A stretch of 64,000 nt of DNA. Source: Microbacterium kyungheense. Lineage in GTDB: Bacteria > Actinomycetota > Actinomycetes > Actinomycetales > Microbacteriaceae. A program made the position numbers and the translations under genes. The stretch spans positions 124,001-188,000 of the forward strand of contig NZ_VFPE01000006.1 of NCBI RefSeq assembly GCF_006783905.1, read 5' to 3'. Below, piece after piece: positions 34,400 through 42,817 of this stretch. The notes under the pieces were generated by a model that saw nothing but the letters and a program-made list of their open reading frames with translations, made no database searches and was not told where the DNA came from. Position 1 is the stretch's first letter. Each line of letters starts with the position of its first letter.

Positions 34400-35848
34400 G
34401 TGTCACACGAAGCACCGACCACCAAGGCCCCACCGACTCCCGCAGACGGATTCGTGGATGCCGCAACCCAGCCCGAGACCCGCGGGATCGAGCTGATCGG
34501 GGCGGAGGAGCGGCACGGACGCGCCCGCGACCTCTTCTTCGTCTGGGCGGCGCCGAGCGTCAGCATCCTGAACTTCACCGTCGGCGCGACGCTCGTCCTG
34601 CTGGGGCTGGAGCTCTGGCAGGCCATGCTCGTCGTCGTCGCCGGTTCGCTCATGTGGGTGTTCCCCGGCATCATCGCCATCAGCGGACCCGCCGCGGGCA
34701 CATCGGGCTCGGTCATCACACGCGCCATCTACGGCATCATCGGCAACAAGCCGGTCGTCGCGTTCACCGGCTGGCTCATCGGCGCCGTGTTCCTGGCGCT
34801 CAACTGGCTGGCCTCGTCGTTCCTCGGCGCCGACCTGCTCGCCGGCATGGGGCTCACCGATCCCGTCGTCGTGCCGATCGCGGTGACCCTCGTCATCTCG
34901 GCGCTCACGGTGCTCGTCGCCGTGTACGGGCACGCGCTGATCCTGCGCGTCTACTCGTGGCTCGCCATCGTCCTGGCCGTCATCTTCGTGACCGTGACCG
35001 CGTTCATCCTGCCGCAGGTGGACTGGGCGTACCAGGCGGCCGAGCCGCTCTCGGGGGTGGCGCTGTGGTCGTCGATCACGATCGGGTTCACGCTCATCGC
35101 GTCGGGGCCGATCTCGTACATCAACAGCCCCGACATCGCCCGGTACCTGCCGCGGTCGACGAAGCCGTCGCACATCATCGCCGCGACGGCACTCGGCGGC
35201 GCCCTGCCCGGCATGGTCTTCACGTTCGTGGGCGTGCTGCTGGCGACCGTCGTCCTGGGCGGGATGGATGCCGGCATCGAATCCGCTCTGCTGGGCATCC
35301 TGCCCGGCTGGCTCGGACCCGTCCTCGTGATCGGCGTCATCGTCAACACCGTCGCCCTCAACGGCATGACGACGTACACCTCGAGCATGGCGCTGCAGGC
35401 GATCGGCATCCCGCTGCGCCGCATCCCGGCGGCGATCGTCGTCGGCGTCATCGGAACGGCGCTCACGATCTACCTCGCGCTGTCGACGAGCCTGCTGGAT
35501 GCCGTCAACCTGATGCTGCAGTTCCTCGTCATCGTGTCGGCGCCGACGATGGCCGTCTTCGTCACCGACGTCGTGCTGCGCCGCAACCGGTACGACGGTG
35601 AAGAGCTGTTCGACGAGGACCGCCGCGGCCGGTTCTGGTACAGCGGCGGCTGGAGCGTCCCCGGCGTGGCGGCGGTGCTCCTCGGCGGCATCGCGACGGC
35701 GGCGTGCCTGTCGACCACGGTGTGGACGGGCCCCGTCTCGGCCGCCCTCGGCTACATCGACCTGTCGGTCCCCGCCGGGATGCTGGTCTCGGTGCTCATC
35801 TATGCGGCGCTGCTGCGCACCCCGCTCGGAAAGGACGGTCGGCCATGA
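34400..35848 (+). CDS. NCS1-family nucleobase/hydantoin permease
   Basis: 482-residue membrane permease with 12 predicted helices, importing a purine, pyrimidine, hydantoin or related compound with a cation. After a hydrophilic N terminus, the motif RARDLFFVWAAPSVSIL (the NCS1 N-terminal signature), GPAAGTSG and the FTFVGV region are typical. GTG 34400 is preceded by GAGAGG. It is the first gene of an operon with the amidohydrolase (ATGA overlap), so the amidohydrolase probably acts on the imported substrate. Confidence 0.85.
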   Translation: MSHEAPTTKAPPTPADGFVDAATQPETRGIELIGAEERHGRARDLFFVWAAPSVSILNFTVGATLVLLGLELWQAMLVVVAGSLMWVFPGIIAISGPAAGTSGSVITRAIYGIIGNKPVVAFTGWLIGAVFLALNWLASSFLGADLLAGMGLTDPVVVPIAVTLVISALTVLVAVYGHALILRVYSWLAIVLAVIFVTVTAFILPQVDWAYQAAEPLSGVALWSSITIGFTLIASGPISYINSPDIARYLPRSTKPSHIIAATALGGALPGMVFTFVGVLLATVVLGGMDAGIESALLGILPGWLGPVLVIGVIVNTVALNGMTTYTSSMALQAIGIPLRRIPAAIVVGVIGTALTIYLALSTSLLDAVNLMLQFLVIVSAPTMAVFVTDVVLRRNRYDGEELFDEDRRGRFWYSGGWSVPGVAAVLLGGIATAACLSTTVWTGPVSAALGYIDLSVPAGMLVSVLIYAALLRTPLGKDGRP

Positions 35849-37449
35849 CGACCCTGTACACGAACGCCCACGTCTTCACGGCCGATGCCCGCCGGTGGGC
35901 CGGCGCCCTCGTCGTCCGGGACGGCCTCGTCGCCTACGTCGGCGACGACGCCACCGCGCGGCGCATCGCCGGTGCGGACGCCGCAGAGGTAGACCTCGGG
36001 GGCGCCACCGTGCTGCCGGGGTTCGTCGACGGTCACGCTCATATCGTCGGCACCGGCGAGGCGGCAGGGCAGGTCGACCTGTGGGGCGCCACGACCCTCG
36101 ACGAGATCCAGCGCCGCATCGGCGCGTTCGCCGCGGCGCACCCCGACACCCCGCGGATCCGTGCGCAGGGGTGGCAGCACGCCGCCGTCGGCGGGCGACC
36201 GACGCGGCAGCTGCTGGACGCGGTCGTCGCCGACCGTCCGGTGTACGCGGACGCGTACGACTTCCACTCGATCTGGCTCAACACCGCCGCTCTCGCCGAG
36301 GTGGGCATCGACGACGACACCGCCGATCCTGCGGGCGGCATGGTGCACCGCGACCCCGACGGGCGCGCGTCGGGGCTCGTCGACGAGACCGCCATGCACC
36401 TGCTGGTGCAGCCGGTCCTCGCCGGCTTCACGACCGACGACGATCGCGATGCGGCCCTGGCGGCCGCCCTGCGCGGCTACGCCGAGACCGGCGTCACGGC
36501 GGCGACCGACATGGGCCTGGACGAGGCCGACCTGGCCGCCATGGTGCGCGCCGAACGGGCGGGCGCCCTGACCGCGCACATCGCCGGGCATTGGCGCGTG
36601 CAGCCGACCGGAGACGAGGCGCACAACGTCGCGCAGGTCGCGCGCGCTGCTGACCTCGCCGCCGCGCACACGTCCGAGTGGCTGCGCGTCGTCGGCATCA
36701 AGGTCATGATCGACGGCACGGTCGACGGCTGCACGGCGGCGGTCGGCCATCCGTACTCCGACGGCAGCGCCCCCGACCCGGTGTGGAGCCTCGAGGAGCT
36801 TGCCCCGGTCGTCGCCGCCGCGGACGCCGCAGGCCTCCAGGTCGCGATGCACGCCATCGGCGACGAGGCCGTGCGCATCGCGATCTCGGCGGTCGAGCAC
36901 GCGATCGCCGTCAACGGCCCGCGCGAGCGCCGCCACCGCATCGAGCACCTCGAGGTCGTGGAGCGCGCCGACATCGACCGCCTCGCCACGCTCGGCATCA
37001 CCGCGAGCATGCAGCCCGTGCACGCCGATCCCGCGATCCAGGAGAACTGGCGCGCGATGCTCGGCGACGACCGGGTCGACCGCGGCTTCCCGTGGCCCGA
37101 GATGACCGACGCCGGCGCCCCGCTCGTGTTCGGCACCGACTCGCCGACGTCGCCCCACGCGCCGCTGCCGAACATGTTCATCGCCGCGACCCGCCGCTCG
37201 GCGCTGGACCCGTCGCTGCCCGCGAACGTGCCGGCCTACGCGCTGCCGCTCCTGACCGCGATCGAGCATGCGACGCGCGACGCCGCCTGGGCGAGCCGTG
37301 CGGAGGGCGCGTACGGCCGCATCGCCGCGGGGCTGAGCGCCGACTTCATCGTGCTCGACCGCGACATCTTCGCCGCCGACCCCGACGAGCTGCTCGAGAC
37401 GAGGGTGGTCCGCACGGTGGTGGCGGGCCGGACGGTCCACCAGGCCTAG
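35845..37449 (+). CDS. Amidohydrolase, YtcJ-like
   Basis: 534-residue metal-dependent hydrolase of the amidohydrolase superfamily, closest by motif to YtcJ-like enzymes. Start ATG overlaps the permease stop. Motifs: YTNAHVFTADARR N-terminal beta-sandwich strand, VLPGFVDGHAH (metal-binding HxH), ADAYDFHSIWLNTAAL, AMHAIGDEAV and FGTDSPTSPH (metal Asp). It would cleave an amide or cyclic ring of the nucleobase-like compound the permease brings in; which one is unknown. A strong hairpin follows the stop. Confidence 0.85.
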   Translation: MTTLYTNAHVFTADARRWAGALVVRDGLVAYVGDDATARRIAGADAAEVDLGGATVLPGFVDGHAHIVGTGEAAGQVDLWGATTLDEIQRRIGAFAAAHPDTPRIRAQGWQHAAVGGRPTRQLLDAVVADRPVYADAYDFHSIWLNTAALAEVGIDDDTADPAGGMVHRDPDGRASGLVDETAMHLLVQPVLAGFTTDDDRDAALAAALRGYAETGVTAATDMGLDEADLAAMVRAERAGALTAHIAGHWRVQPTGDEAHNVAQVARAADLAAAHTSEWLRVVGIKVMIDGTVDGCTAAVGHPYSDGSAPDPVWSLEELAPVVAAADAAGLQVAMHAIGDEAVRIAISAVEHAIAVNGPRERRHRIEHLEVVERADIDRLATLGITASMQPVHADPAIQENWRAMLGDDRVDRGFPWPEMTDAGAPLVFGTDSPTSPHAPLPNMFIAATRRSALDPSLPANVPAYALPLLTAIEHATRDAAWASRAEGAYGRIAAGLSADFIVLDRDIFAADPDELLETRVVRTVVAGRTVHQA

Positions 37450-37466
37450 CCGCACAGACCTCGGGC

Positions 37467-37496
37467 GAGTGGATGCCGGGCCCCCGGCATCCACTC
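37467..37496 (+). terminator. Rho-independent-type hairpin after the amidohydrolase
   Basis: A perfect 14-bp stem (37467-37480 with 37483-37496) encloses two bases. It shares the GTGGATGCC/GGCATCCAC core with hairpins at 40.69, 44.76 and 54.88 kb. No U tract is needed in this lineage, as is common in high-GC actinobacteria. Confidence 0.7.
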
Positions 37497-37526
37497 CACC
37501 CCCGCCGGCCCTGCCGGCGCCGCCGC

Positions 37527-37832
37527 CCATGCCTTCCCGGCGCCGACCGTGCCCCTTCCAGCGCCGACCATGCCCCTTCCAGCGCCGACCATGCCCCTTC
37601 CCGCGCGAGCATGCCCGGTTCCGCTCGACCATGTCCCTTCACGCCCGAGCATGCCCTCCCGCCGTCGACCATGCTCTTGTCGAGCGGGGCATGGCCACGC
37701 AGCAAATGGCACGGTCACGCAGGAAATGGCATGGTCGCGTCGGAACGGGTGCGGTCGCGGTGGAAAGGGCATGGTCGCGCAGCCCAGGGCATCGGCGTGG
37801 GGAGGAGGGCATGGGCATGGCGGAGAGGGGCG
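37527..37832. repeat. Mirrored array of 15 degenerate ~20-bp CCATGCCC units
   Basis: This 420-base gap between convergent genes holds no gene. ATG-like positions at 37529, 37549, 37570, 37591, 37611, 37631, 37651 and 37671 mark eight direct units of consensus CCATGCCC[CT]TTCC[AG]GCGCGA. Inverted counterparts occur at 37692, 37712, 37732, 37752, 37772, 37792 and 37812, exactly 20 bases apart. The centre of symmetry is near 37681.5. No unit is exactly conserved in the second half. Confidence 0.8.
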
Positions 37833-37869
37833 TGTTGGCGCGGACAGGCGGGGGCGCGCCCGCAGGTCC

Positions 37870-38742
37870 TCAGGCGCCACCGGCCGCGTTGCGGCTGTCG
37901 CGCCATGCGACGAGATCCCGAACGGGTCCGAGGTCCCATCGCGGAGCCTCGACCCCGACCGTGAACAGCCGGGTGCCGACCTCGAACAGCCGTTCGGCGT
38001 GGGCGGGGTAGTCGTCGAGGTCCTCCGGATACCTTCCGGGCTTCGGGCTGACTCCGGCCGAGCGCTCGATGTCGGCGGGGTCCCGTCCGACGCGTCGGCA
38101 CCAGTCGTCGAGCACGAGGTGCTTGTGGGCGATGGTCTCGGCATCCCCGAACCCGTGCCAGATGTCGGCGTGCCGCGCGGCGATCTTCAGGGTCACCTTC
38201 TCACCGCCGCCCCCGATCAGCACGGGGATCCGTCGCGTCGGAGGCGGCGTCAGCACGTCCCAGCGACGACGGATCGTCGTGAGGTCGGCATCCAGCTGCC
38301 GCAGGCGGTCTCCGGCGGACCCGAACGCGTACCCGTACTCGTCGTAGTCCCGCTCGGCCCAACCGGCTCCGATGCCCAGGATCAAGCGGCCACCCTGACC
38401 GCGATCGCTGATGTGGTCGACCGTCCGGGCCATGTCGGCGAGCAGGTTCGGATTCCGATAGCCCGTCGAACTCACGAGCACGCCCAGCTCGACCCGATCG
38501 CTGCGTTCCGCCCAGGCGGCCAGCATCGTCCACGCCTCGAAGTGCGCACCGTCCGGGTCGCCCGAGAGGGGGAAGAAGTGGTCCCACGTGAAGACCACGT
38601 CGGCGCCCAGATCTTCCGCCGCGACCAGCGCCTCGCGGAGCCGATGGGCGGTCGCGTGCTGGGGTTTGAGCTGCACCCCGATGCGGATGGGGCGGTCGCG
38701 CGCGATCGGCGTCGAGGGATCAGAGGATTCTGGAGGGGCCAT
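37870..38742 (-). CDS. Luciferase-like (LLM) F420/FMN-dependent oxidoreductase
   Basis: 290-residue TIM-barrel oxidoreductase of the bacterial luciferase-like family. IRIGVQLKPQHA, the DHFFPLSGDPDG loop after ADVVFTWD, ILGIGAGWAERDYDEYG and VLIGGGGEKVTLKIAARHADIW are the typical F420-dependent LLM motifs. It would reduce or oxygenate an organic substrate in the cytoplasm. The ATG at 38742 has TAGAGG close upstream. It ends beside the mirrored array, convergent with the amidohydrolase. Substrate unknown. Confidence 0.85.
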   Translation of the reverse strand: MAPPESSDPSTPIARDRPIRIGVQLKPQHATAHRLREALVAAEDLGADVVFTWDHFFPLSGDPDGAHFEAWTMLAAWAERSDRVELGVLVSSTGYRNPNLLADMARTVDHISDRGQGGRLILGIGAGWAERDYDEYGYAFGSAGDRLRQLDADLTTIRRRWDVLTPPPTRRIPVLIGGGGEKVTLKIAARHADIWHGFGDAETIAHKHLVLDDWCRRVGRDPADIERSAGVSPKPGRYPEDLDDYPAHAERLFEVGTRLFTVGVEAPRWDLGPVRDLVAWRDSRNAAGGA

Positions 38743-38852
38743 CGACCTCTACTCTGCTCCTGATCGGGGCGATCCAGGACTTCGCAGGGTCATTCACGCC
38801 AGAGGATCGTGAGTGGACTGCCCGCGACCGGCCGGCCGGCGCACCGGGCGCG

Positions 38853-39827
38853 TCACACGTGCGCGCGACCGCGGAACTGCGCGCGGTGCGCCGCGGGGCT
38901 CACCCCCAGGCGGCGCGCGAAGTGGTGGCGGAGCGTCACGGCGCTGCCGAAGCCGGACTGCTCGGCGACCAGCTCGACGGGGGTGTCGTCGGTCTCGAGC
39001 AACAGCCGCGCGTGATCGAGGCGCTGGGTGAGCAGCCACTGCTGCGGGCTCGTCGCTGTCCGTTCACGGAAGCGGCGCGTGAACGTGCGGCGCGACAGGT
39101 GCACGGCCGCCGCCCAGGTGTCGAGCTCGAGCGGTTCGGCCAGGCGGGCCCGCGCCCACGCCATCGCCTCTTCGATGGGTTCGCCACCGACCGGATCCGC
39201 CAGCGGCACCGGGATGTACTGGGCCTGCGAGCCGCTGCGATGCGGCGCGAGCACCAACGCTCGGGCGAGCGTGTTGGCGGCAGCGGCGCCGTGGTCGAGG
39301 CGCGCGATGTGCAGACAGCAGTCGAGTGCCGCCGCGACGCCTGCCGACGTGATGACGTCGCCATGGTCGAGCCAGAGCACGTCGCGGCGAACGTGCACGG
39401 CGGGATGCTCGGCGGCCAGCCGATCGGCCGCCGCCCAGTGCGTGACCACCTCGCGGTCGTCGGCGATGCCGCTGGCGGCGACGACGAACCCGCCGAGACA
39501 CAGCCCGACGATCCGCGCTCCACGCGCGTGAGCCGCGCGCACGGCGTCGAGCAGTGCGCCGGACGGCGCGCGGCCCTGCCGCCAGCTGGGCAGCACGATC
39601 ATGTCGGCCGATGCGAAGGCCTCCAGCCCGGCGTCGACGGCGATGCGGTAGCCGGCCCCGCTCATGAGCGAGCCCGGCTCCTCGGCGCACACCACCACGT
39701 CGTACAGGGGATCGGCGCTGTCGAGCCCGGCGGCGGCGAACACGAGCGTCGGCACCGACAGGTGGAACGGGCTGATGCCCTCGAACGCGAGCACCGCCAC
39801 GCAGCGCAGAGGAGCGGCATCCGGCAT
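38853..39827 (-). CDS. GlxA-family regulator: DJ-1/PfpI domain plus AraC HTH
   Basis: 324 residues: N-terminal DJ-1/PfpI-like sensor domain (about 10-190, with VGLCLGGFVVAASG elbow) and C-terminal AraC/XylS DNA-binding domain (about 220-315; VHLSRRTFTRRFRERTATSPQQWLLTQRL, SGFGSAVTLRHHFARRLGVSPAAHRAQF). Transcription is probably leaderless from TAAGAT. It is divergent from the MBL-fold hydrolase gene 70 bases away, its likely target. Effector unknown. Confidence 0.85.
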   Translation of the reverse strand: MPDAAPLRCVAVLAFEGISPFHLSVPTLVFAAAGLDSADPLYDVVVCAEEPGSLMSGAGYRIAVDAGLEAFASADMIVLPSWRQGRAPSGALLDAVRAAHARGARIVGLCLGGFVVAASGIADDREVVTHWAAADRLAAEHPAVHVRRDVLWLDHGDVITSAGVAAALDCCLHIARLDHGAAAANTLARALVLAPHRSGSQAQYIPVPLADPVGGEPIEEAMAWARARLAEPLELDTWAAAVHLSRRTFTRRFRERTATSPQQWLLTQRLDHARLLLETDDTPVELVAEQSGFGSAVTLRHHFARRLGVSPAAHRAQFRGRAHV

Positions 39828-39833
39828 GGCCCG

Positions 39834-39839
39834 ATCTTA
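39834..39839 (-). promoter_or_regulatory. -10 element TAAGAT of the GlxA-type regulator
   Basis: TAAGAT on the minus strand lies six bases before the ATG at 39827, giving a leaderless transcript. Confidence 0.5.
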
Positions 39840-39897
39840 GCGAATTACTGCCTTCGGGCCACTGTTGCCGTGGCGCGCGCCGCGCGAGCATCGGGTC

Positions 39898-40677
39898 ATG
39901 ACCGAAACGACGACCGAAACCCCCACGACCACGCTGTCCGCGCTGCTCGTCGGCGGCCCCACGCTGCAGTTCGACTACGCCGGGCTGTCGTTCCTGACCG
40001 ACCCGACGTTCGACGAGCCCCAGGACTACGACGGTCCCGTCGTGCTGCACAAGCTCACCGGACCGGCTGTCCCCGTCGAGGCGCTGGGCGCCGTCGATGT
40101 GGTGCTGCTCTCGCACGACCAGCACTTCGACAACCTCGACCACGCCGGTCGGGCCCTGCTCGAGCGCGTTCCCACGGTCCTGTCGACCCCCGACGCCGCA
40201 GGCCGCATCCCCGGCGTCGTCGGCCTCGAGCCGTGGCAGACGACCGCCGTCGGCGCCGTCGAGATCACCGCCGTGCCCGCCCTGCACGGACCCGAGGGCG
40301 CCGAGGCGCTGAGCGGCGTGGTGACCGGCTTCGTACTGCGCGCCGCCGGCGAGCCCACCCTGTACGTCTCGGGCGACAACGCCTCGGTCGCCCTCGTGCG
40401 CGAGATCGCCGCACGATTCGCGCCCATCGACGTGGCGGTGCTCTTCGTCGGCGCCGCCAACCCCGGCCGCTTCGGCGACACGGATGTGACGCTCAACGCC
40501 CACACCGCACTGCAGGCGGCCGAGGCGCTCGGCGATGCGCTCATCGTCCCGGTGCACGGCGAGGGGTGGGCGCACTTCAGCGAGACGCTCGAGCGCCTCG
40601 AGCGGGTGTTCGGCTACGCCGGCCAGGGTGGGCGCCTGCGGGTCCCGGTGCGGGGCGAGCGGCTGACGGTCGCGTAG
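39898..40677 (+). CDS. MBL-fold metallohydrolase (UlaG-like subfamily)
   Basis: 259-residue metallo-beta-lactamase-fold hydrolase. The motif reads SHDQHFDNLDHAG rather than HxHxDH, so one ligand of the canonical binuclear site is shifted or replaced by Asn; later PALHGPEG, SGDNASV and VPVHGEGWAHF supply further His/Asp ligands. Cytoplasmic; substrate unknown but UlaG-like lactonases and phosphodiesterases are the nearest idea. Divergent from the GlxA-type regulator. A strong hairpin terminator follows. Confidence 0.8.
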   Translation: MTETTTETPTTTLSALLVGGPTLQFDYAGLSFLTDPTFDEPQDYDGPVVLHKLTGPAVPVEALGAVDVVLLSHDQHFDNLDHAGRALLERVPTVLSTPDAAGRIPGVVGLEPWQTTAVGAVEITAVPALHGPEGAEALSGVVTGFVLRAAGEPTLYVSGDNASVALVREIAARFAPIDVAVLFVGAANPGRFGDTDVTLNAHTALQAAEALGDALIVPVHGEGWAHFSETLERLERVFGYAGQGGRLRVPVRGERLTVA

Positions 40678-40686
40678 ACCGCAAGC

Positions 40687-40717
40687 GAGTGGATGCCTCG
40701 GGCCGAGGCATCCACTC
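40687..40717. terminator. Hairpin between convergent MBL and GntR genes
   Basis: A perfect 15-bp stem (40687-40701 with 40703-40717) with a one-base centre; the innermost pairs will open to form the loop. It carries the shared GTGGATGCC core and serves both genes. Confidence 0.7.
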
Positions 40718-40730
40718 CCTCTCAGCCGTG

Positions 40731-41402
40731 TCAGGCGAACGCGAACTTCAGCGTGTTCAAGTGCGCGCGGGTGAGCTCGGCGGCGGCGCGGGCATCACGC
40801 GCCGCGATGGCGTCGACGACGGCGGCGTGCGCCGCCTGATCCGCCTCGTGCGACGCCGTCGGGCGGATCTTGAGCATGTCGACCATCGCCGAGCGCACGC
40901 GCGGGACGAAGCCGTCGAACAGCTCGACCAGCACTTCGTTGCCCGACGCCGCCACGATCAGCCGGTGCAGTGCCATATCGACGTCGACGTGCGGCTCGGG
41001 TGCGGGGTCGGCGGACGCACGGGCGGCGAGCGCCGCGCGCAGCCCGCGCAGCTGGGCGGGGGTTCGGCGTTCGGCCGCCAGGGCGGCGGCCTCTGCTTCG
41101 ATCGCGATGCGCGCCTCGATGACGGTGGTGATGGAGGCGCGGCGCAGCACGGTGTCCCAGTCGTCGGCCACGTCGAGCGCCGTGACGAACACCCCCGCAC
41201 CCTGGCGGGAGTCGAGCACGCCCCTGCCGGCGAGCTCGCGGACGGCCTCGCGGATCGTCGAGCGCCCGACGCCGAGCTGTGCGGCGAGGGTCGTCTCGCC
41301 CGGCAGACGCTGCCCGAGCGCGAACTCGCCGGCGCGGATGCGGCCGAGCAGGATCTCCGCTGCCTGCGCGGCGAGCGGCGCACGGTGGACGATCGCGGCC
41401 AT
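40731..41402 (-). CDS. GntR/FadR-family regulator
   Basis: 223 residues: winged helix (about 8-72; PLAAQAAEILLGRIRAGEFALGQRLPGETTLAAQLGVGRSTIREAVREL) and an all-helical FCD ligand domain (about 90-215) with the metal-binding positions in DVDMALHRLIV and HAAVVDAI. ATG 41402 is the first giving a proper N terminus; a longer frame to 41576 crosses the divergent promoter. Divergent from the MFS transporter gene, which it probably controls. Confidence 0.85.
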   Translation of the reverse strand: MAAIVHRAPLAAQAAEILLGRIRAGEFALGQRLPGETTLAAQLGVGRSTIREAVRELAGRGVLDSRQGAGVFVTALDVADDWDTVLRRASITTVIEARIAIEAEAAALAAERRTPAQLRGLRAALAARASADPAPEPHVDVDMALHRLIVAASGNEVLVELFDGFVPRVRSAMVDMLKIRPTASHEADQAAHAAVVDAIAARDARAAAELTRAHLNTLKFAFA

Positions 41403-41476
41403 TCTCAACCTCCGGTTGTCGGACGGGCAGCGGGGCAACCCCTGCACAGCATATCCGGGAGACCTGTCCAGCGGAC

Positions 41477-41507
41477 TTGACTTATCAACTTGTCTGAGGA
41501 GTAAGGT
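41477..41507 (+). promoter_or_regulatory. Promoter and possible GntR operator of the MFS gene
   Basis: TTGACT (41477-41482) and TAAGGT (41502-41507) flank a 19-base spacer; the ATG follows seven bases later. TTGA-CTTA-TCAA (41477-41488) is a short inverted repeat suited to the adjacent GntR protein. Confidence 0.5.
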
Positions 41508-41514
41508 GGCCGCC

Positions 41515-42813
41515 ATGGTTTCCGCCTCTTCCGTCCCGTCGCCGCGTCGCGCCCTCTTCTGGTCGCTCGTGGGCACGCATCTGATGAACGACTTCCAGAC
41601 GGGCGCCGCGGCAGCACTGCTGCCGTACTTCGTGCTCGAGCAGCACTACGACTATGCGGCGGTCGCCGGGCTGACCCTCGCCGCGACCTCGCTGTCGAGC
41701 GTCTTCCAGCCCGTGTTCGGCTGGCTCACCGACCGCTTCGCCCTGCGTCCGCTGATCGTGGTGGGCCTCGCCGTCGCGGCGCTCGGCATCGCAGTCGCCG
41801 GCCTCACCTCGGCGAACTACTGGCTCACGTGGATCGTGTTCTCGCTGTCGGGGCTCGGCGTCGCCGCATACCACCCGGCCGCCACGGTCGCCGCGAAAGA
41901 GGCGGGGGGCGGCACCAACCGCTCGATGAGCATCTTCTCGGTCGGCGGCAACGTGGGCGCCGCGATCGCGCCCATCGGGGTCGGGGTCACCGTCGGCATC
42001 CTCGGACTTCGGGCCACGCCGCTGCTGCTGATCCCGACGATCGCGGTCGCAGCCGTCTACCTCGTGCTCAACCGACGCGCGGCGCTTCGGCCCACCGGGG
42101 CCTCGACCTCCGCAAGCGCTGCGGGCTCCGAGACCTCCGCAAGCGCTGCGGGCTCCGTAGAGACGGCGGCGGCGGCATCCACTCCCGGTCCTCGCGACCT
42201 GTGGTCGAGGTTCGCGTGGCTGCTGCTGATCGTGAGCCTGTGGTCGGTGGCGTACGTCGGGGCGCGGTCGTTCGTCGCCCTGGATGTGATCGACCGCTTC
42301 CGCACCACGACCGACGTCGGCAACGTCGCCCTCACGGTGTTCTCGGCGGCGGCGGCGCTCGGCACGCTCGTGGGCGGGTTCTTCGCCGACCGGTTCGGCC
42401 GCATCCGCGTCATCGTGCTGGGCTACGCGCTCGCGACGGCGGCGGCGGTCGGCTATGTCTTCGCGGCCACCGACGTCACCGCGATCGTGCTCGCGGGGGT
42501 GCTCGGATGGGCGCTCTTCCTGCCGTTCGCCCTGCATGTGACGCTGTCGCACGCGTACCTGCCGCGCCATCTCGGAACCGCGAGCGGCGTCACCCTCGGC
42601 ATGGCGACCGCTCTCGGCGGCCTGCTCACGCCTCTGCTCGGCGTGCTCGCGGACGCCGTCGATCCACGCGCGGTCTTCGTCGTGATCGCGGCGGTCATCG
42701 CCGCCGCCCTGGTGTGCTCGCTGTTCCTCCGGGAGCGCACCGACCTCGGGGAGGATGTGGATGCCTCGACCCCTGCAGCCGCCGCGCCCGAGGCATCCGG
42801 GTCGCGGGTGTGA
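41515..42813 (+). CDS. MFS efflux transporter (fosmidomycin-resistance Fsr-like)
   Basis: 432 residues with 12 membrane helices. LVGTHLMNDFQTGAAAALLPYF, GWLTDRFALRPL (loop 2-3 motif A) and AYHPAATVAAKEAG are close to the Fsr/fosmidomycin-resistance MFS branch. The central cytoplasmic loop contains a perfect 27-bp tandem duplication coding for TSASAAGSE/V twice. Probably exports a small anionic drug or sugar-like compound. Divergent from the GntR gene and leaderless. Confidence 0.82.
   Translation: MVSASSVPSPRRALFWSLVGTHLMNDFQTGAAAALLPYFVLEQHYDYAAVAGLTLAATSLSSVFQPVFGWLTDRFALRPLIVVGLAVAALGIAVAGLTSANYWLTWIVFSLSGLGVAAYHPAATVAAKEAGGGTNRSMSIFSVGGNVGAAIAPIGVGVTVGILGLRATPLLLIPTIAVAAVYLVLNRRAALRPTGASTSASAAGSETSASAAGSVETAAAASTPGPRDLWSRFAWLLLIVSLWSVAYVGARSFVALDVIDRFRTTTDVGNVALTVFSAAAALGTLVGGFFADRFGRIRVIVLGYALATAAAVGYVFAATDVTAIVLAGVLGWALFLPFALHVTLSHAYLPRHLGTASGVTLGMATALGGLLTPLLGVLADAVDPRAVFVVIAAVIAAALVCSLFLRERTDLGEDVDASTPAAAAPEASGSRV
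42105..42158 (+). repeat. Tandem 27-bp duplication within the MFS gene
   Basis: Two consecutive 27-base units (42105-42131, 42132-42158) differ only in the last base. In frame, they lengthen the loop between helices 6 and 7 by nine residues. Confidence 0.85.
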
Positions 42814-42817
42814 CCTC

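Noticed and set aside
37549..37632. A repeat protein with KGHGRRW-like heptads encoded on the minus strand across the array
   Set aside because: Unit length changes from 21 to 20 bases and so breaks any reading frame after a few units. The composition is purely that of the DNA repeats.
37527..37832. CRISPR array
   Set aside because: Units are about 20 bp with no separate spacers or constant repeats, orientation flips at the centre, and no cas genes are present.
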